Made by a program: the position numbers and the translations under genes. A DNA stretch of 39,860 nucleotides from a virus. This document shows, in pieces, positions 29,810 to 38,909 of the stretch. How positions within the stretch are numbered: the first letter of the stretch is position 1; each line of letters opens with the position of its first letter. The DNA lies in IMG/VR virus record IMGVR_UViG_3300047470_000522, positions 1 to 39,860 of that record; one strand, 5' to 3'. Below the pieces are notes generated by a model that saw nothing but the letters and a program-made list of their open reading frames with translations, made no database searches and was not told the origin of the DNA.

Positions 29810-30196
29810 ATGTTTGTAGTTGCTAAAACGAAAGATCAGACCATCACCTGGCCGGTTACGGTCGAAGTCGCCGCCGACGGCGGCAAGACCGTCAAGCACA
29901 CCTTCACCGGCATCTTCAAGAAGCTCGACGAAGAAGAGCGCGAGGCGCTGTTCAAGGACGGCGAGGACGACCTGGCGCTCGACAGCACCTCCGCCAGCGC
30001 AACCGAAGCCGCGGTGGACAACATCCTGAAAGTCATGACCGACTGGAAGCAAGTCGTCGACGAGCACAAGGCGCCGATCGACTTCAATCGCGACACGCTG
30101 CTGATCGCCGTGCGCAGCGCCGCCGGTTTCAACGTCCTGCAGGGCATCTGGAACGCGATGCGCGAGATCCGCGTCGGGGCACGCGCAAAAAACTGA
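29810..30196 (+). CDS. Tail assembly chaperone (G-like)
   Basis: A 128-residue protein (MFVVAKTKDQTITWPVTVEVAADGGKTVKHTFTGIFKKLDEEEREALF, ending AMREIRVGARAKN). Its size, place between tail tube and tape measure, and the slippery A AAA AAC at its end fit the lambda gpG class, which keeps the tape measure soluble during tail assembly. GAAAGGAAG lies ahead of the ATG at 29810. A -1 shift extends it into the next frame. Confidence 0.85.
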   Translation: MFVVAKTKDQTITWPVTVEVAADGGKTVKHTFTGIFKKLDEEEREALFKDGEDDLALDSTSASATEAAVDNILKVMTDWKQVVDEHKAPIDFNRDTLLIAVRSAAGFNVLQGIWNAMREIRVGARAKN

Positions 30197-30552
30197 AGGA
30201 CGCCGCCGCGTACTGGGCGCGCGGCGGCAAGGACGACGGCAAAGCCGCACAGAACGACTTCGAACTGTGGGGCCTTGCTTCGGCCGAGACGGCAGCCTGG
30301 ATCGGCGTCGACGAAGGCCCACCTCAGTTCGAGGTCTGGCCGGACAACTGGCTCATCGTCGAAGTGTTCCTGGCGATGTGCGATCAGTGGATATGGACCG
30401 GCGGCATGGATTCGCAGCGCGCCGGACTGAACCTCGGCGTGCTGCCGGTCGTGTACGAAGGCCTGGAAGTGCCGGTCGAGAAGCGGCCCGAGGTCTTTCA
30501 GGGCCTGCGTGTCATGGGCACAGCGGCGCTCGCCGCGATGCAAAAAACGTAA
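29810..30552 (+). CDS. Tail assembly chaperone GT-like fusion made by -1 frameshift (DUF1799 end)
   Basis: A -1 slip at A AAA AAC (30187-30193) joins the 128 G-like codons to a frame read from 30193 to the stop at 30550-30552, giving about 247 residues. The extension (LKDAAAYWARGGKDDGKAAQ, then FEVWPDNWLIVEVFLAMCDQWIW, then MDSQRAGLNLGVLPVVYEGLEV) matches DUF1799, the usual T part of such fusions. It has no convincing start of its own, as the only ATG lies well inside it. In lambda the fusion recruits tail tube subunits. Confidence 0.88.
30187..30193 (+). promoter_or_regulatory. Programmed -1 ribosomal frameshift heptamer
   Basis: A AAA AAC in the zero frame, three bases before the G stop codon TGA (30194-30196). 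It fits the X XXY YYZ rule exactly and puts ribosomes in the DUF1799 frame. The GC-rich sequence that follows (GCCGCCGCGTACTGGGCGCG, then GCGGCGGC) can fold into a stimulatory hairpin. Confidence 0.88.
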
Positions 30553-30563
30553 CAGAAGCACCC

Positions 30564-30590
30564 GCCAGCCTTGCGCTGGCCTATTTTTTT
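30564..30590 (+). terminator. Intrinsic terminator ahead of the tape measure gene
   Basis: GCCAGC-CTTGC-GCTGGC, then CTA and seven T, between the chaperone stop and the tape measure ribosome site. Confidence 0.8.
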
Positions 30591-30600
30591 GGAGATGCGT

Positions 30601-33600
30601 ATGTCCGGAGCCGTGCAGGTAGGTCAGCTGGTAATCAACATGGCTGCGGACGTCGCCTCGCTCAAGACAAGCCTGGCAGAGGGCGTACGCGAGTCGAAGG
30701 CCGGCGCCGAGAAGATGGCTGCTGAACTCAGCGCCATCAAGAAGGGCTTCCAGGATGCAGTCGCGCCTCTGCAAGATCTGACCGTCAAGGTGGGCTCGCT
30801 CGAGTCGAACCTGGCCCGAGCCCAGTCCAGCGCACTGTCGCTCGGTAAGGGACTGATCCTCGGCGCCGCCGCCGGCATGAGCATCGATGCGATCGCCAAG
30901 AAAATCAACGGCGTCATCGAGTCCATGGCCGCGCTGAAGACGGCTTCGGAAAAGACCGGATCGAGCGTCGAGAACCTGTCGAAGCTGAGCTTCGCCGCGA
31001 AGCAGTCGGGTTCCGACCTGGACAGCGTCGCCTCCGCGCTGGCGAAAATGTCGAAGGGCATGGCCGGTGCCGACGACGAGACGAAAGGTGCTGGTCGCGC
31101 CCTGGCGTTCCTTGGGATCAGCGCCAAGGATTCGGCCGGTAACCTGAAGGACCCGGCGGCGATGTTCGTCGAGATCGCCAAAAAGCTGGACGGCTATACG
31201 GACGGCGCCGGCAAGGCCGCGATCGCGCAGGCCCTGTTTGGTAAAGCCGGCGCCGACATGCTTCCGACGCTCAAGCTGATCGGCGAGCAGGGCGATATCG
31301 TCGCCAAGGTCACGGATGCCCAGGCTACCGCGGCGCGCCAGTACCAGCGTGACCTGGCCAAGCTCGATGCCCAGAAAAACATGGTGTTCAAGACCATCGC
31401 CACGGCGCTGCTGCCGACGATGACGGACTTCGCCGGCGCCATGCTGGACGTGTCGAAAAACACGAACCTGGCGAACGGCGCCGTGAAGGACATGGCGAAG
31501 GACGACGGGCTGACCAACTGGGCCGACGAGGCCGCGATGGGCGCGGCGCGCCTGGTCGACGTGATCGCAATGATTCCTCGGCTCCTGTCCGCTGTTACCG
31601 GCAGCTTCAAGGTCGTCGGCGCGGACATCAAGACAATTTCGGTCATGGCTGAAAACGCTAACCCGATCAAGGCTGCATGGAAGAAGCTGAACGGTGGTGA
31701 TCCGTTGGGAGAGATCCGCCAGGCGATCGAGGAACGCAACAAGGTTCTGGCCGACGCGAACCAGAAATATGACGAGCTGTGGAACTACGAAGGCAACGCC
31801 ATGGAAAAAGCCATGGCCAAGCGCATCGCCAACCGGGCCAAGGATCGCGCAGACCGCGCGAAGGACGAGAAAGGCCGGACGGCCCTCAACTTCAGCACCG
31901 TCAACGACGACAGCAAGGGAGGCCCAAGCCTGAACAGCCTGATCGCGGGCGCGCAAGGTGAGCTGGACAGCGAGAAATCGGTGTACGAGGCCAGGGTCAA
32001 GATGCTGGACCTGTACCACACGAAGTTTGGCACGGCCGACGACGAGTTTTACACGGGCCGCGCCGCTGCGCGCGCCGATTACATCGCGGCCGAGGCAATA
32101 GCGTATGCGAAGGAAACTTCGCTGGCGCTGGATGCCCAAGCGAAGGCGCGCAAGCCGGAAGAAGTCGCGGCAGCGAAGGATAAGTACGCCCAGTTGGCGA
32201 ACGCTCATCGGCAGTTCCTGGAGTCGATGAGCGACGCCGGCGGCGCCGATGCGGTCAACCAGGAGGCCGACCAACAGAAGAAATACAACGAAATGATCAC
32301 GGCGATGCACGAGGCCGGCGTGGCTAGCATCAGCAGCCTGGACCAGCAAATCGCCAAGCAACAAGAACACAATGCCGAGATAGGCAAGACCAAGGAGCAG
32401 ATCGAGCTGGCCAAGCAGGCTCAAGTGGACCTCGCTACCGCCCAACTCCAAGGCGACGCCGACTATCTGCGCGACGGTTTGGCGAAGTGGGATCTCGACG
32501 CGCGCTCGCGCGCGGCATACCAGATCCGCCTGAGCGATCTGGACGAGGAGATCAAGCGCCGCCGCGTCCTTTCTGGCGAGCTGGCGAAAGGCGCGGACCT
32601 TGAGGCCGGCGCAGCGGCAGCGGCCGAGCTGGACAAGTACCTCGATCCGGAGAAGGCCAAGGAGTTCGGCAATGCCCTGAAGGGATCGCTGGGCGCCGCC
32701 GCGAACTCGATGATCGCTCTGACCAGCGTCATGCAAAAGTACGGCAAGGAGCAAGATGCGAATGAGAAGGCGCGTGCGAATGCTCAAATTCTTTTAAAAG
32801 GCAACGACAAAGAGCGAGCAAAAGGGCTCGAGGATCTCGCGCAAATCAATGCGAAGAGCACGAAGGAGCAGTTGGGCAGCTACGGCAACATGGCCAGCGC
32901 GGCAGCCGGCTTCTTCGACGAGCACAGCCGCGGCTACCAGGCCCTGACGACTATCTCGCAGGTCTTCCACGCTGCCGAACTGGCGATGACGATGGCCGAG
33001 CTGGTGCCGAAGGCAATCAGCGCTGTCCTGACCCAGGGCCAGGGCGACCCGTACACCGCGTTCGGCCGCATGGCCGCGATGGGGGCGATGGTGGCTGGTC
33101 TGGGCGTGGCGATCGGTGGCATGAGCGGCGCCGACACCACGGCGAAGGACCGCCAGGCTGCGCAGGGTGCGGGCTCGATCTTGGGCGACAAGGACGCGAA
33201 GTCCGAGTCGCTGAAGAAGTCGCTGGACCTGATCGAGAAGAACACTTACCAGGGACTGGCGATCAGCAGCAGTATGCTGGCAACCCTGCAGAGCATCGAC
33301 AGCAACATCAGCAGCTTCGCCGGCCACCTGCTGAGCAGCACAGACATTACCAACCCTGATGTCGGCAATCTGAAGGCCGGCGCCGGTTCTACCAACCTGG
33401 CCAAAGCCGACATGGTCGCCACCGGTGCGGAAATCGGCATGATGTTCGGGGCCCCGTTCATTGGTGCGCTGGTGGGCGCCCTGGCCAGCAAGATTCCGGG
33501 CGTGCAGAAGTTGTACACCTCAATCTTCGGCGGCAAGCAAAGTGTCTCGGATTCCGGCTTCAGCATGGATGCGACCAGCCTGGCCAGCATCCTAGGGAAC

Positions 33601-35682
33601 GGTGCGCACGCGAAGCAGTATGCCGACATCACGACCTCCGGGGGCTGGTTCAGCAGCGACAAGCACAGCGAGCAGTCCGATCCGCTGAGCGACGCGGCCA
33701 ACCGGCAGTTCACCGGCATCATCACCTCGCTCGCGGACAGCATCAAGGCCGCCGGCGGCATGCTTGGCCTGGCCGGGGACGACTTCACCAGCAAGCTGAA
33801 CAGCTTCGTGGTCGACATCGGACACGTGAGCTTGAAGGACCTGAAGGGCGACGAGCTGCAGAAGGCGCTGGAATCGGTTTTCTCCAAGCTGGGCGACGAC
33901 ATGGCGCAGTATGCCGTTGGCGGGCTGCAGGATCTGCAGCAAGTCGGCGAGGGCTATCTCGAAACCCTGGCGCGGGTGGCCACCGAATATCAGACCATCG
34001 ACCTGGTGTTCCAGTCGTTCGGCAAGACGTTCGGCGAAGTCGGACTGGCCTCGCTCGATGCCCGCGATCGCCTGGTGCAGCTGGCCGGCGGCCTGGACAA
34101 GTTCACCAGTCAGGGCGAGTACTTCCTGACGAACTTCTTCAGCGAACAGGAGCAGACCGCCGCGCTGAAGGCCCGCGTGCAGCCGGTGCTGGACCAGTAT
34201 GGCCTGCAGGCATCTGGCGATGGTGCGCTGCGTGCGCTGCGCGACTTCGTGGTCGGCCTGGACACGACGACCGAGGCCGGCGCGCAGGCCTACGCCACGC
34301 TGATGCAGTACGCGCCGGCAGTCAAGCAGATCGCCGACGCGGAGCAGCACATCTACGACGAGCGCAAGGGCCTGCAGGACAAGCTCGACGAGCTGACCAT
34401 GACGTCGGCCCAACTGCATGAGAAGGAACGTGCGGCGGTCGACGCCAGCAACCTGGTGCTGTACGACCGGGTGGCGGCGCTGCAGGCCGAGAAGGATGCT
34501 GCAACCACGCTGCTCGGCGATGTCGACAATGCCTTCTCCGTGCTGCAGCGTGTGACCAAAATCACGACCGATGCACTGACCGCACGCATCACGGCGGAAA
34601 AGGCGCTGTCGGACGCAGTCAAGTCGACCCTGGCCAGCATGAAGGTCCAGGGCGCCGAGATGGCTGATCGGGCGGCAGCACAGGCCCAGGTGAAGGCGGC
34701 TCTTGCCATCGCCAAGGCTAGCGGGGTGCTGCCGGATGCGGCCGCGCTGCAAAAGCCTTTCAGCGTGCTGTCGCAAGACGCAGCGAGCATGTTCTCGAAT
34801 CAGCAGGACTACCTACGCGACTTCTACTCGACGCAGCGGGACATCGCGTCGCTGGGTGACATGGCTGACTCCTCGCTGTCGGTCGACCAGATGCAGCTCG
34901 ATTCGCTCAACAACATGTTGAAGGCGGCGCAGCATCAGATCGACATCCTGAAAGGCATCGACACGTCGAACTTGACGATCGCGCAGGCGCTCGCCGGATT
35001 CAACTCGGCTGTCGGCAGTGCTCAGGCGAATCCGGTAGTGGGCGCCACGGCAGCCATCAATGGCGCGTACCAGCAGTACTTGGGCCGCGCGCCAGATGCG
35101 CCGGGACTGGAGTGGTGGCAAAACGCCGCCGCTGGGGGCGCACCGGTGTCGCAGATCGTCGACGGTATCAAGAATTCGACCGAAGCGAGTCTCAATACGC
35201 TCTACAAGGACGTGCTGGGCCGTGCGCCGGATGCGGCGGGCCTGAACTTCTGGATGAAGGCGTACGGGCCGACGATGGATGCGGCTGAGCAAGCGGACTG
35301 GATGAAAGCTGCGCAGGCTGAACTGGACGGCAAGCGCATCCCGGGATTTGCCGGCGGCGGTGAGCATTCCGGCGGCTGGCGAATCGTGGGGGAGAACGGC
35401 CCGGAGCTGGAAGCAACCGGCCCGGCCAGGATCTTCAACGCGAGCCAAACGTCCAGCCTGATGTCGCGGCTGGCCAGCCCGGCTGCAAATGCTGACGCAC
35501 TGGCTGCTGCCGTCGATCGCCTCAACGCGACCGTCGAGCGGCAGCAAGTCGTCATCCAGCAGCAGGGCGCAGCGCTCGAGCAAACCCAGCGCAACACCAA
35601 GAGCATGGCGGACACGCTGCAGCGACTGACTCGCGGCACGGGCGCGCTGTTTGTCCAATCCGATACGACAACGGGGAATTGA
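30601..35682 (+). CDS. Tail tape measure protein with DUF4214 repeats
   Basis: A 1693-residue protein starting at ATG 30601 (GGAG ahead). The N-terminus (GQLVINMAADVASLKTSLAEGVRESK) and long coiled-coil segments are typical. Hydrophobic segments (GAMVAGLGVAIGGM; FGAPFIGALVGALA) could insert in the host membrane. Near residues 1490 and 1538 two units LGRAPDAxGLxxW form a DUF4214-like module. The C-terminus has the common FAGGGEHSGGWRIVGENGPELE motif. Family rules of thumb (about 0.15 nm per residue) predict a tail near 250 nm. Confidence 0.93.
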   Translation: MSGAVQVGQLVINMAADVASLKTSLAEGVRESKAGAEKMAAELSAIKKGFQDAVAPLQDLTVKVGSLESNLARAQSSALSLGKGLILGAAAGMSIDAIAKKINGVIESMAALKTASEKTGSSVENLSKLSFAAKQSGSDLDSVASALAKMSKGMAGADDETKGAGRALAFLGISAKDSAGNLKDPAAMFVEIAKKLDGYTDGAGKAAIAQALFGKAGADMLPTLKLIGEQGDIVAKVTDAQATAARQYQRDLAKLDAQKNMVFKTIATALLPTMTDFAGAMLDVSKNTNLANGAVKDMAKDDGLTNWADEAAMGAARLVDVIAMIPRLLSAVTGSFKVVGADIKTISVMAENANPIKAAWKKLNGGDPLGEIRQAIEERNKVLADANQKYDELWNYEGNAMEKAMAKRIANRAKDRADRAKDEKGRTALNFSTVNDDSKGGPSLNSLIAGAQGELDSEKSVYEARVKMLDLYHTKFGTADDEFYTGRAAARADYIAAEAIAYAKETSLALDAQAKARKPEEVAAAKDKYAQLANAHRQFLESMSDAGGADAVNQEADQQKKYNEMITAMHEAGVASISSLDQQIAKQQEHNAEIGKTKEQIELAKQAQVDLATAQLQGDADYLRDGLAKWDLDARSRAAYQIRLSDLDEEIKRRRVLSGELAKGADLEAGAAAAAELDKYLDPEKAKEFGNALKGSLGAAANSMIALTSVMQKYGKEQDANEKARANAQILLKGNDKERAKGLEDLAQINAKSTKEQLGSYGNMASAAAGFFDEHSRGYQALTTISQVFHAAELAMTMAELVPKAISAVLTQGQGDPYTAFGRMAAMGAMVAGLGVAIGGMSGADTTAKDRQAAQGAGSILGDKDAKSESLKKSLDLIEKNTYQGLAISSSMLATLQSIDSNISSFAGHLLSSTDITNPDVGNLKAGAGSTNLAKADMVATGAEIGMMFGAPFIGALVGALASKIPGVQKLYTSIFGGKQSVSDSGFSMDATSLASILGNGAHAKQYADITTSGGWFSSDKHSEQSDPLSDAANRQFTGIITSLADSIKAAGGMLGLAGDDFTSKLNSFVVDIGHVSLKDLKGDELQKALESVFSKLGDDMAQYAVGGLQDLQQVGEGYLETLARVATEYQTIDLVFQSFGKTFGEVGLASLDARDRLVQLAGGLDKFTSQGEYFLTNFFSEQEQTAALKARVQPVLDQYGLQASGDGALRALRDFVVGLDTTTEAGAQAYATLMQYAPAVKQIADAEQHIYDERKGLQDKLDELTMTSAQLHEKERAAVDASNLVLYDRVAALQAEKDAATTLLGDVDNAFSVLQRVTKITTDALTARITAEKALSDAVKSTLASMKVQGAEMADRAAAQAQVKAALAIAKASGVLPDAAALQKPFSVLSQDAASMFSNQQDYLRDFYSTQRDIASLGDMADSSLSVDQMQLDSLNNMLKAAQHQIDILKGIDTSNLTIAQALAGFNSAVGSAQANPVVGATAAINGAYQQYLGRAPDAPGLEWWQNAAAGGAPVSQIVDGIKNSTEASLNTLYKDVLGRAPDAAGLNFWMKAYGPTMDAAEQADWMKAAQAELDGKRIPGFAGGGEHSGGWRIVGENGPELEATGPARIFNASQTSSLMSRLASPAANADALAAAVDRLNATVERQQVVIQQQGAALEQTQRNTKSMADTLQRLTRGTGALFVQSDTTTGN

Positions 35683-36593
35683 TGGGATCAGCAGATTTTC
35701 GAATGGTCCGCCCGGTAGTGATCAGCGGTGACGCTGTCGCTTCCGGGCCCGGGCTGGTGTCCTCCAATGTACCGATCACCGAGCCGGCCTATAGCAGCTC
35801 GGCGACGTTCGCCAAGGATGTGGTTGTCTACGACCCGGGGACGTACCTCACGTACCAGTCGCTCGTCGCTGGCAATGTGGGCCATCCGCTCACTGATACT
35901 TCCGCATGGGGGCCGCTGAAGAAGGTGGTGAACCGCATGCTGATGTTCGACAAGGTGGTAAACAGTCAGACGGTTGCGCCGGAATCTATCAGCGTGGTGG
36001 TAAAGCCAGGCGAGCTCGTCAACACGCTCGGATTGCTGAACGTCGCTGGGTCAAGCATCAGCGTCACCCAGACCGACAGCGGCTACAACCAGACGAAAAG
36101 CCTGGTGCGACATGACGTTCTGAGCTGGTACGACTGGTACTACGAAGAGCCGATTCGCGAAGGTGACGTCGTCTTCGATGGCATCCCGCCGTACGTGAAT
36201 TCGTCGCTGTCTATTACGGTCAGTAACCCGGGCGACCAGGCCGCTATCGGCTGCTGCATCCTTGGCAAAGCCCGCACGATCGGACAGACGGCTTGGGACT
36301 TCACGGGCGGGATCCTCAGTTTTTCGTCATCCAGTACCGACACCTTCGGCGACGTGACGATGGTGCGGCGGGACAACTCCCCCGTACTGAACTTCGAGGT
36401 CTACATCCCGAAGGGCTACGAATCGGAGGCCTACCGCCTGCTCCGGAAGGAATACACGGATGTCGAAATCATGATCATTGGCGCCGAAGACTATTCCATG
36501 ACCTTCGCCTACGGCTTCCTGGGCCAGTGGAATGTGCCCGTTAGCGCCGGGGGCGAAAAGACCGCGCATATTGAATTTAAAGGACTCGTATGA
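35682..36593 (+). CDS. Tail tip protein, putative host-recognition component
   Basis: A 303-residue protein starting at ATG 35682 (TGATG overlap). Residues 30-80 (AYSSSATFAKDVVVYDPGTYLTYQSLVAGNVGHPLTDTSAWGPL) look like the small carbohydrate-binding repeat seen in many fiber proteins. The remainder is beta-rich (LSITVSNPGDQAAIGCCILG, then FEVYIPKGYESEAYRLLRKEYTDVEIMIIG). It could be a distal-tail or fiber-anchor protein. No named family is certain. Confidence 0.65.
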   Translation: MGSADFRMVRPVVISGDAVASGPGLVSSNVPITEPAYSSSATFAKDVVVYDPGTYLTYQSLVAGNVGHPLTDTSAWGPLKKVVNRMLMFDKVVNSQTVAPESISVVVKPGELVNTLGLLNVAGSSISVTQTDSGYNQTKSLVRHDVLSWYDWYYEEPIREGDVVFDGIPPYVNSSLSITVSNPGDQAAIGCCILGKARTIGQTAWDFTGGILSFSSSSTDTFGDVTMVRRDNSPVLNFEVYIPKGYESEAYRLLRKEYTDVEIMIIGAEDYSMTFAYGFLGQWNVPVSAGGEKTAHIEFKGLV

Positions 36594-37576
36594 TTGATGA
36601 TCTCCCCGACGCACCAGACCCGGCGATTGATCCGCCCAAAACGTTCAGCACTAAGGCAGCAGCAATGGTGCTGGCGCTGAAGATGATGGTGACGCAGCTT
36701 AAAGCTGCGATTGCAAGCCTGAACACGTGGCTGGCCGGCGGCGCCTACGCGATCCCATACACTGTCGATTTGTCGTCGACAGCCGATGCTGACCCGACCG
36801 CGGGCAAGCTCCGCTTCAACGCCGCGAGCCAGAACACAGCGACCATGCTTTTCGCTGATCTCATCGGCAATGACACCGTCGACTACACGTCGATTCTCGA
36901 CCAGTTCGATGCGTCGACCAGCGCCGTAAAAGGGCAGATTCGAATCGTCAAGCAAGGCGACCCGGCCAAGTTCCTGACGTTCGACGTGACCGCGCGCACG
37001 GCCGTGTCGGGCTATCGGAAGCTGACGGTGACGAACACCGGTGGGAGCGCGGCGAGTCCCTTTGCTGCGAACGATCCTGTGCTCATCAAGTTCACGCGAA
37101 CCGGCGACAAGGGAGACACTGCCAATCTGCCAACGCTGCAAATGCTCAAGGTGAGCGACCAAGAAACCAGTGGCGTTAATGCGGGTAATACCACGGCCGG
37201 CACGGAATACACGCGGACATTAAATACCGTCGAGAAAAACACCATCGTGGGCGCAAGTCTCGCATCGAATACAGTGACGCTACCGGCGGGCACTTATCGA
37301 TACAGGGGCCGCGCGCCGGGCTATAACGTGCAGAACCACAAGGCGAGGCTCTGGAATGTCACGGACAGCACGTCCTATTACGGCAGCACCGCGACGACCG
37401 GTTCGAGCGGAGGAGTGCAAACCGACTCGGTATTTAGCGGGTTTCTGACAATCGCCGCTACCAAGACGTTTCAAGTGAAGCACTATGTAACAGCCACGCA
37501 AACGATGGGGCTGGGCCTCGCGGCGAACTCTGGAACCGAAGTCTATACCGAACTTGAATTCGAGAAGCTCCTATGA
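36590..37576 (+). CDS. Putative tail fiber / receptor-binding protein
   Basis: A 328-residue protein overlapping the previous gene as ATGA. The N-terminus is helical and Pro-rich (DLPDAPDPAIDPPKTFSTKAAAMVLALKMMVTQLK). Residues 55-180 form a beta-rich shaft (VDLSSTADADPTAGKLRFN). The C-terminal 120 residues read as a jelly-roll, C1q-like head (TLPAGTYRYRGRAPGYNVQ, then TDSVFSGFLTIAATKTFQVKHYVTATQTMGLG), common in receptor-binding fibers. Confidence 0.72.
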   Translation: MIDDLPDAPDPAIDPPKTFSTKAAAMVLALKMMVTQLKAAIASLNTWLAGGAYAIPYTVDLSSTADADPTAGKLRFNAASQNTATMLFADLIGNDTVDYTSILDQFDASTSAVKGQIRIVKQGDPAKFLTFDVTARTAVSGYRKLTVTNTGGSAASPFAANDPVLIKFTRTGDKGDTANLPTLQMLKVSDQETSGVNAGNTTAGTEYTRTLNTVEKNTIVGASLASNTVTLPAGTYRYRGRAPGYNVQNHKARLWNVTDSTSYYGSTATTGSSGGVQTDSVFSGFLTIAATKTFQVKHYVTATQTMGLGLAANSGTEVYTELEFEKLL

Positions 37577-38016
37577 CCAATACCGAAAATCAACCTGTAC
37601 GTTACGTCACCTTCGGGCCCGATGGCGTCCTCGACGGCTGTTATTTGCAGGTGCTGCCAGAGGAGCATGCCATCCGCGCGATCCTGATTGACGAGGAGTC
37701 GGCTGCTGCGTGGGTCAACTACCGCGCAAACGAGGCGCGCGACGGGATCGAGCTGCTGCCGCCTGCGCCACCGGCGCCACCCGCTGTTCCAGAGTCGATC
37801 TCACCGCGCCAGTTTCGGCAGTCCCTGAACCATTTCGGCTACCGCCAGCGGGTGGACAGCGCGATCGCAGCCTCGACCGATCAGGATCTGAAGGACTGGT
37901 ACGAGTTCACGTCGGACTTTCAGCGCCACCATCCGGAGGTGCTGACCATGGCGTCGGCGCTCGGATTCACCAGCGCCCAGCTGGATGAGGTCTGGACCTA
38001 CGGCTTCTCGCTGTAG
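37573..38016 (+). CDS. Hypothetical tail-fiber-associated protein
   Basis: A 147-residue protein in ATGA overlap with the fiber gene. A first domain (YVTFGPDGVLDGCYLQVLPEEHAIRAILID) is joined by a Pro/Ala linker (PPAPPAPPAVPE) to a helical domain (SPRQFRQSLNHFGYRQRVDSAIAAS, then FQRHHPEVLTMASALGFTSAQLDEVW). Proteins with the second domain often follow phage fiber genes and may assist fiber assembly; function unproven. Confidence 0.7.
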   Translation: MTNTENQPVRYVTFGPDGVLDGCYLQVLPEEHAIRAILIDEESAAAWVNYRANEARDGIELLPPAPPAPPAVPESISPRQFRQSLNHFGYRQRVDSAIAASTDQDLKDWYEFTSDFQRHHPEVLTMASALGFTSAQLDEVWTYGFSL

Positions 38017-38037
38017 ACGCCAAAACAATCGCCACAG

Positions 38038-38058
38038 GCCGCCTTCGGGCGGCTTTTT
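38038..38058 (+). terminator. Terminator at the end of the tail module
   Basis: GCCGCC-TTCG-GGCGGC with a stable TTCG loop followed by TTTTT, between the tail-fiber genes and the lysis genes. Confidence 0.9.
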
Positions 38059-38077
38059 CATTTCCTGAAAGGGCACC

Positions 38078-38464
38078 ATGAATCCATCAACTCCCCCGCC
38101 GTCGTTCTTCGGCATCGACTGGACCAACCTCGGCATCTGGGTGTGGTCAGTCTTCTTGTGCCTACTGGGCGGGTTCGTGCGCTTCACGCAGAACGTCCAG
38201 GCCGGCCACGCGCGCCCATGGAATTTCACCGAACTGATCGGCGAGATTGCCATGTCGGCCTTCGTCGGGAGTCTGGCTTACAAAGCCTGCCTCGGCTTCC
38301 ACTGCCCACCCGACTTCATCCCGGCGATTGTCGGCGTGACGTCGCACATGGGCGCGCGCGCGCTGTTCAAGATGGAAGTTTTCGTCAACCTGTTCGCCAG
38401 CAGGAAGTTCAACCTGCCGCCCGACGCGCCAGCGCCCGCCAAGGAGACTGACCATGCCGCCTAG
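38078..38464 (+). CDS. Phage holin (three-helix, LydA-like)
   Basis: A 128-residue membrane protein with three likely helices: about 14-36 (WTNLGIWVWSVFLCLLGGFV), 51-72 (ELIGEIAMSAFVGSLAYKACLGF) and 77-96 (FIPAIVGVTSHMGARALF). The polar C-terminal tail is cytoplasmic in such holins. It would make lesions that release the endolysin encoded next, with which it overlaps by 11 bp. AAGGGC lies 5 bp ahead of the ATG. Confidence 0.8.
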   Translation: MNPSTPPPSFFGIDWTNLGIWVWSVFLCLLGGFVRFTQNVQAGHARPWNFTELIGEIAMSAFVGSLAYKACLGFHCPPDFIPAIVGVTSHMGARALFKMEVFVNLFASRKFNLPPDAPAPAKETDHAA

Positions 38465-38909
38465 CGCCTTCCTCGGCATGCTGGCCCAGGCCGCGCAGGA
38501 CTGCCAGCGCAAGACCGGCATCCCGGCCTCGATCACTCTGGCCCAGGCGGCGCTTGAATCCGGCTGGGGAAAAGAAGCCGCCGGCAACAACCTTTTCGGC
38601 ATCAAGGCGGACAACAGCTGGAAGGGGCCGACCATCGACTTCCGTACCACTGAGCACTTGGGCGGGAAGGACGTGAAGCTGGTCGACAGGTTCAGGCGCT
38701 ATGACAGCTGGCTGGACAGCATGGTCGACCACGCACAGTTCCTGCTGAAAAACCCGCGCTACGCCGCGTGCTTCAAGGAGACGACCGGCGCCGGCTGGGC
38801 GAGCGCGCTGCAGGCCGCCAGCTACGCCACTGACCCCGACTACGCGAAGAAGCTGCAGAGCATCATCCGCGACCGCAACCTCGCTTTCTACGATCGGGTG
38901 CCCGCATGA
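38454..38909 (+). CDS. Endolysin, glucosaminidase (FlgJ-like)
   Basis: A 151-residue peptidoglycan hydrolase of the glucosaminidase family. SITLAQAALESGWGKEAAGNNLFGIKA carries the catalytic Glu in ALESGWG; FRRYDSWLDSMVDHAQFL and the NPRYAACF segment complete the fold. There is no signal peptide, so export through the holin is expected. It cleaves the glycan strand of peptidoglycan at lysis. Confidence 0.93.
   Translation: MPPSAFLGMLAQAAQDCQRKTGIPASITLAQAALESGWGKEAAGNNLFGIKADNSWKGPTIDFRTTEHLGGKDVKLVDRFRRYDSWLDSMVDHAQFLLKNPRYAACFKETTGAGWASALQAASYATDPDYAKKLQSIIRDRNLAFYDRVPA

Noticed and set aside
29836-32787. 983-codon open frame on the minus strand
   Set aside because: It lies antisense to the tail chaperone and tape measure genes, has no ribosome site, and its product is rich in Arg, Val, Leu and His as expected from GC-rich antisense sequence.
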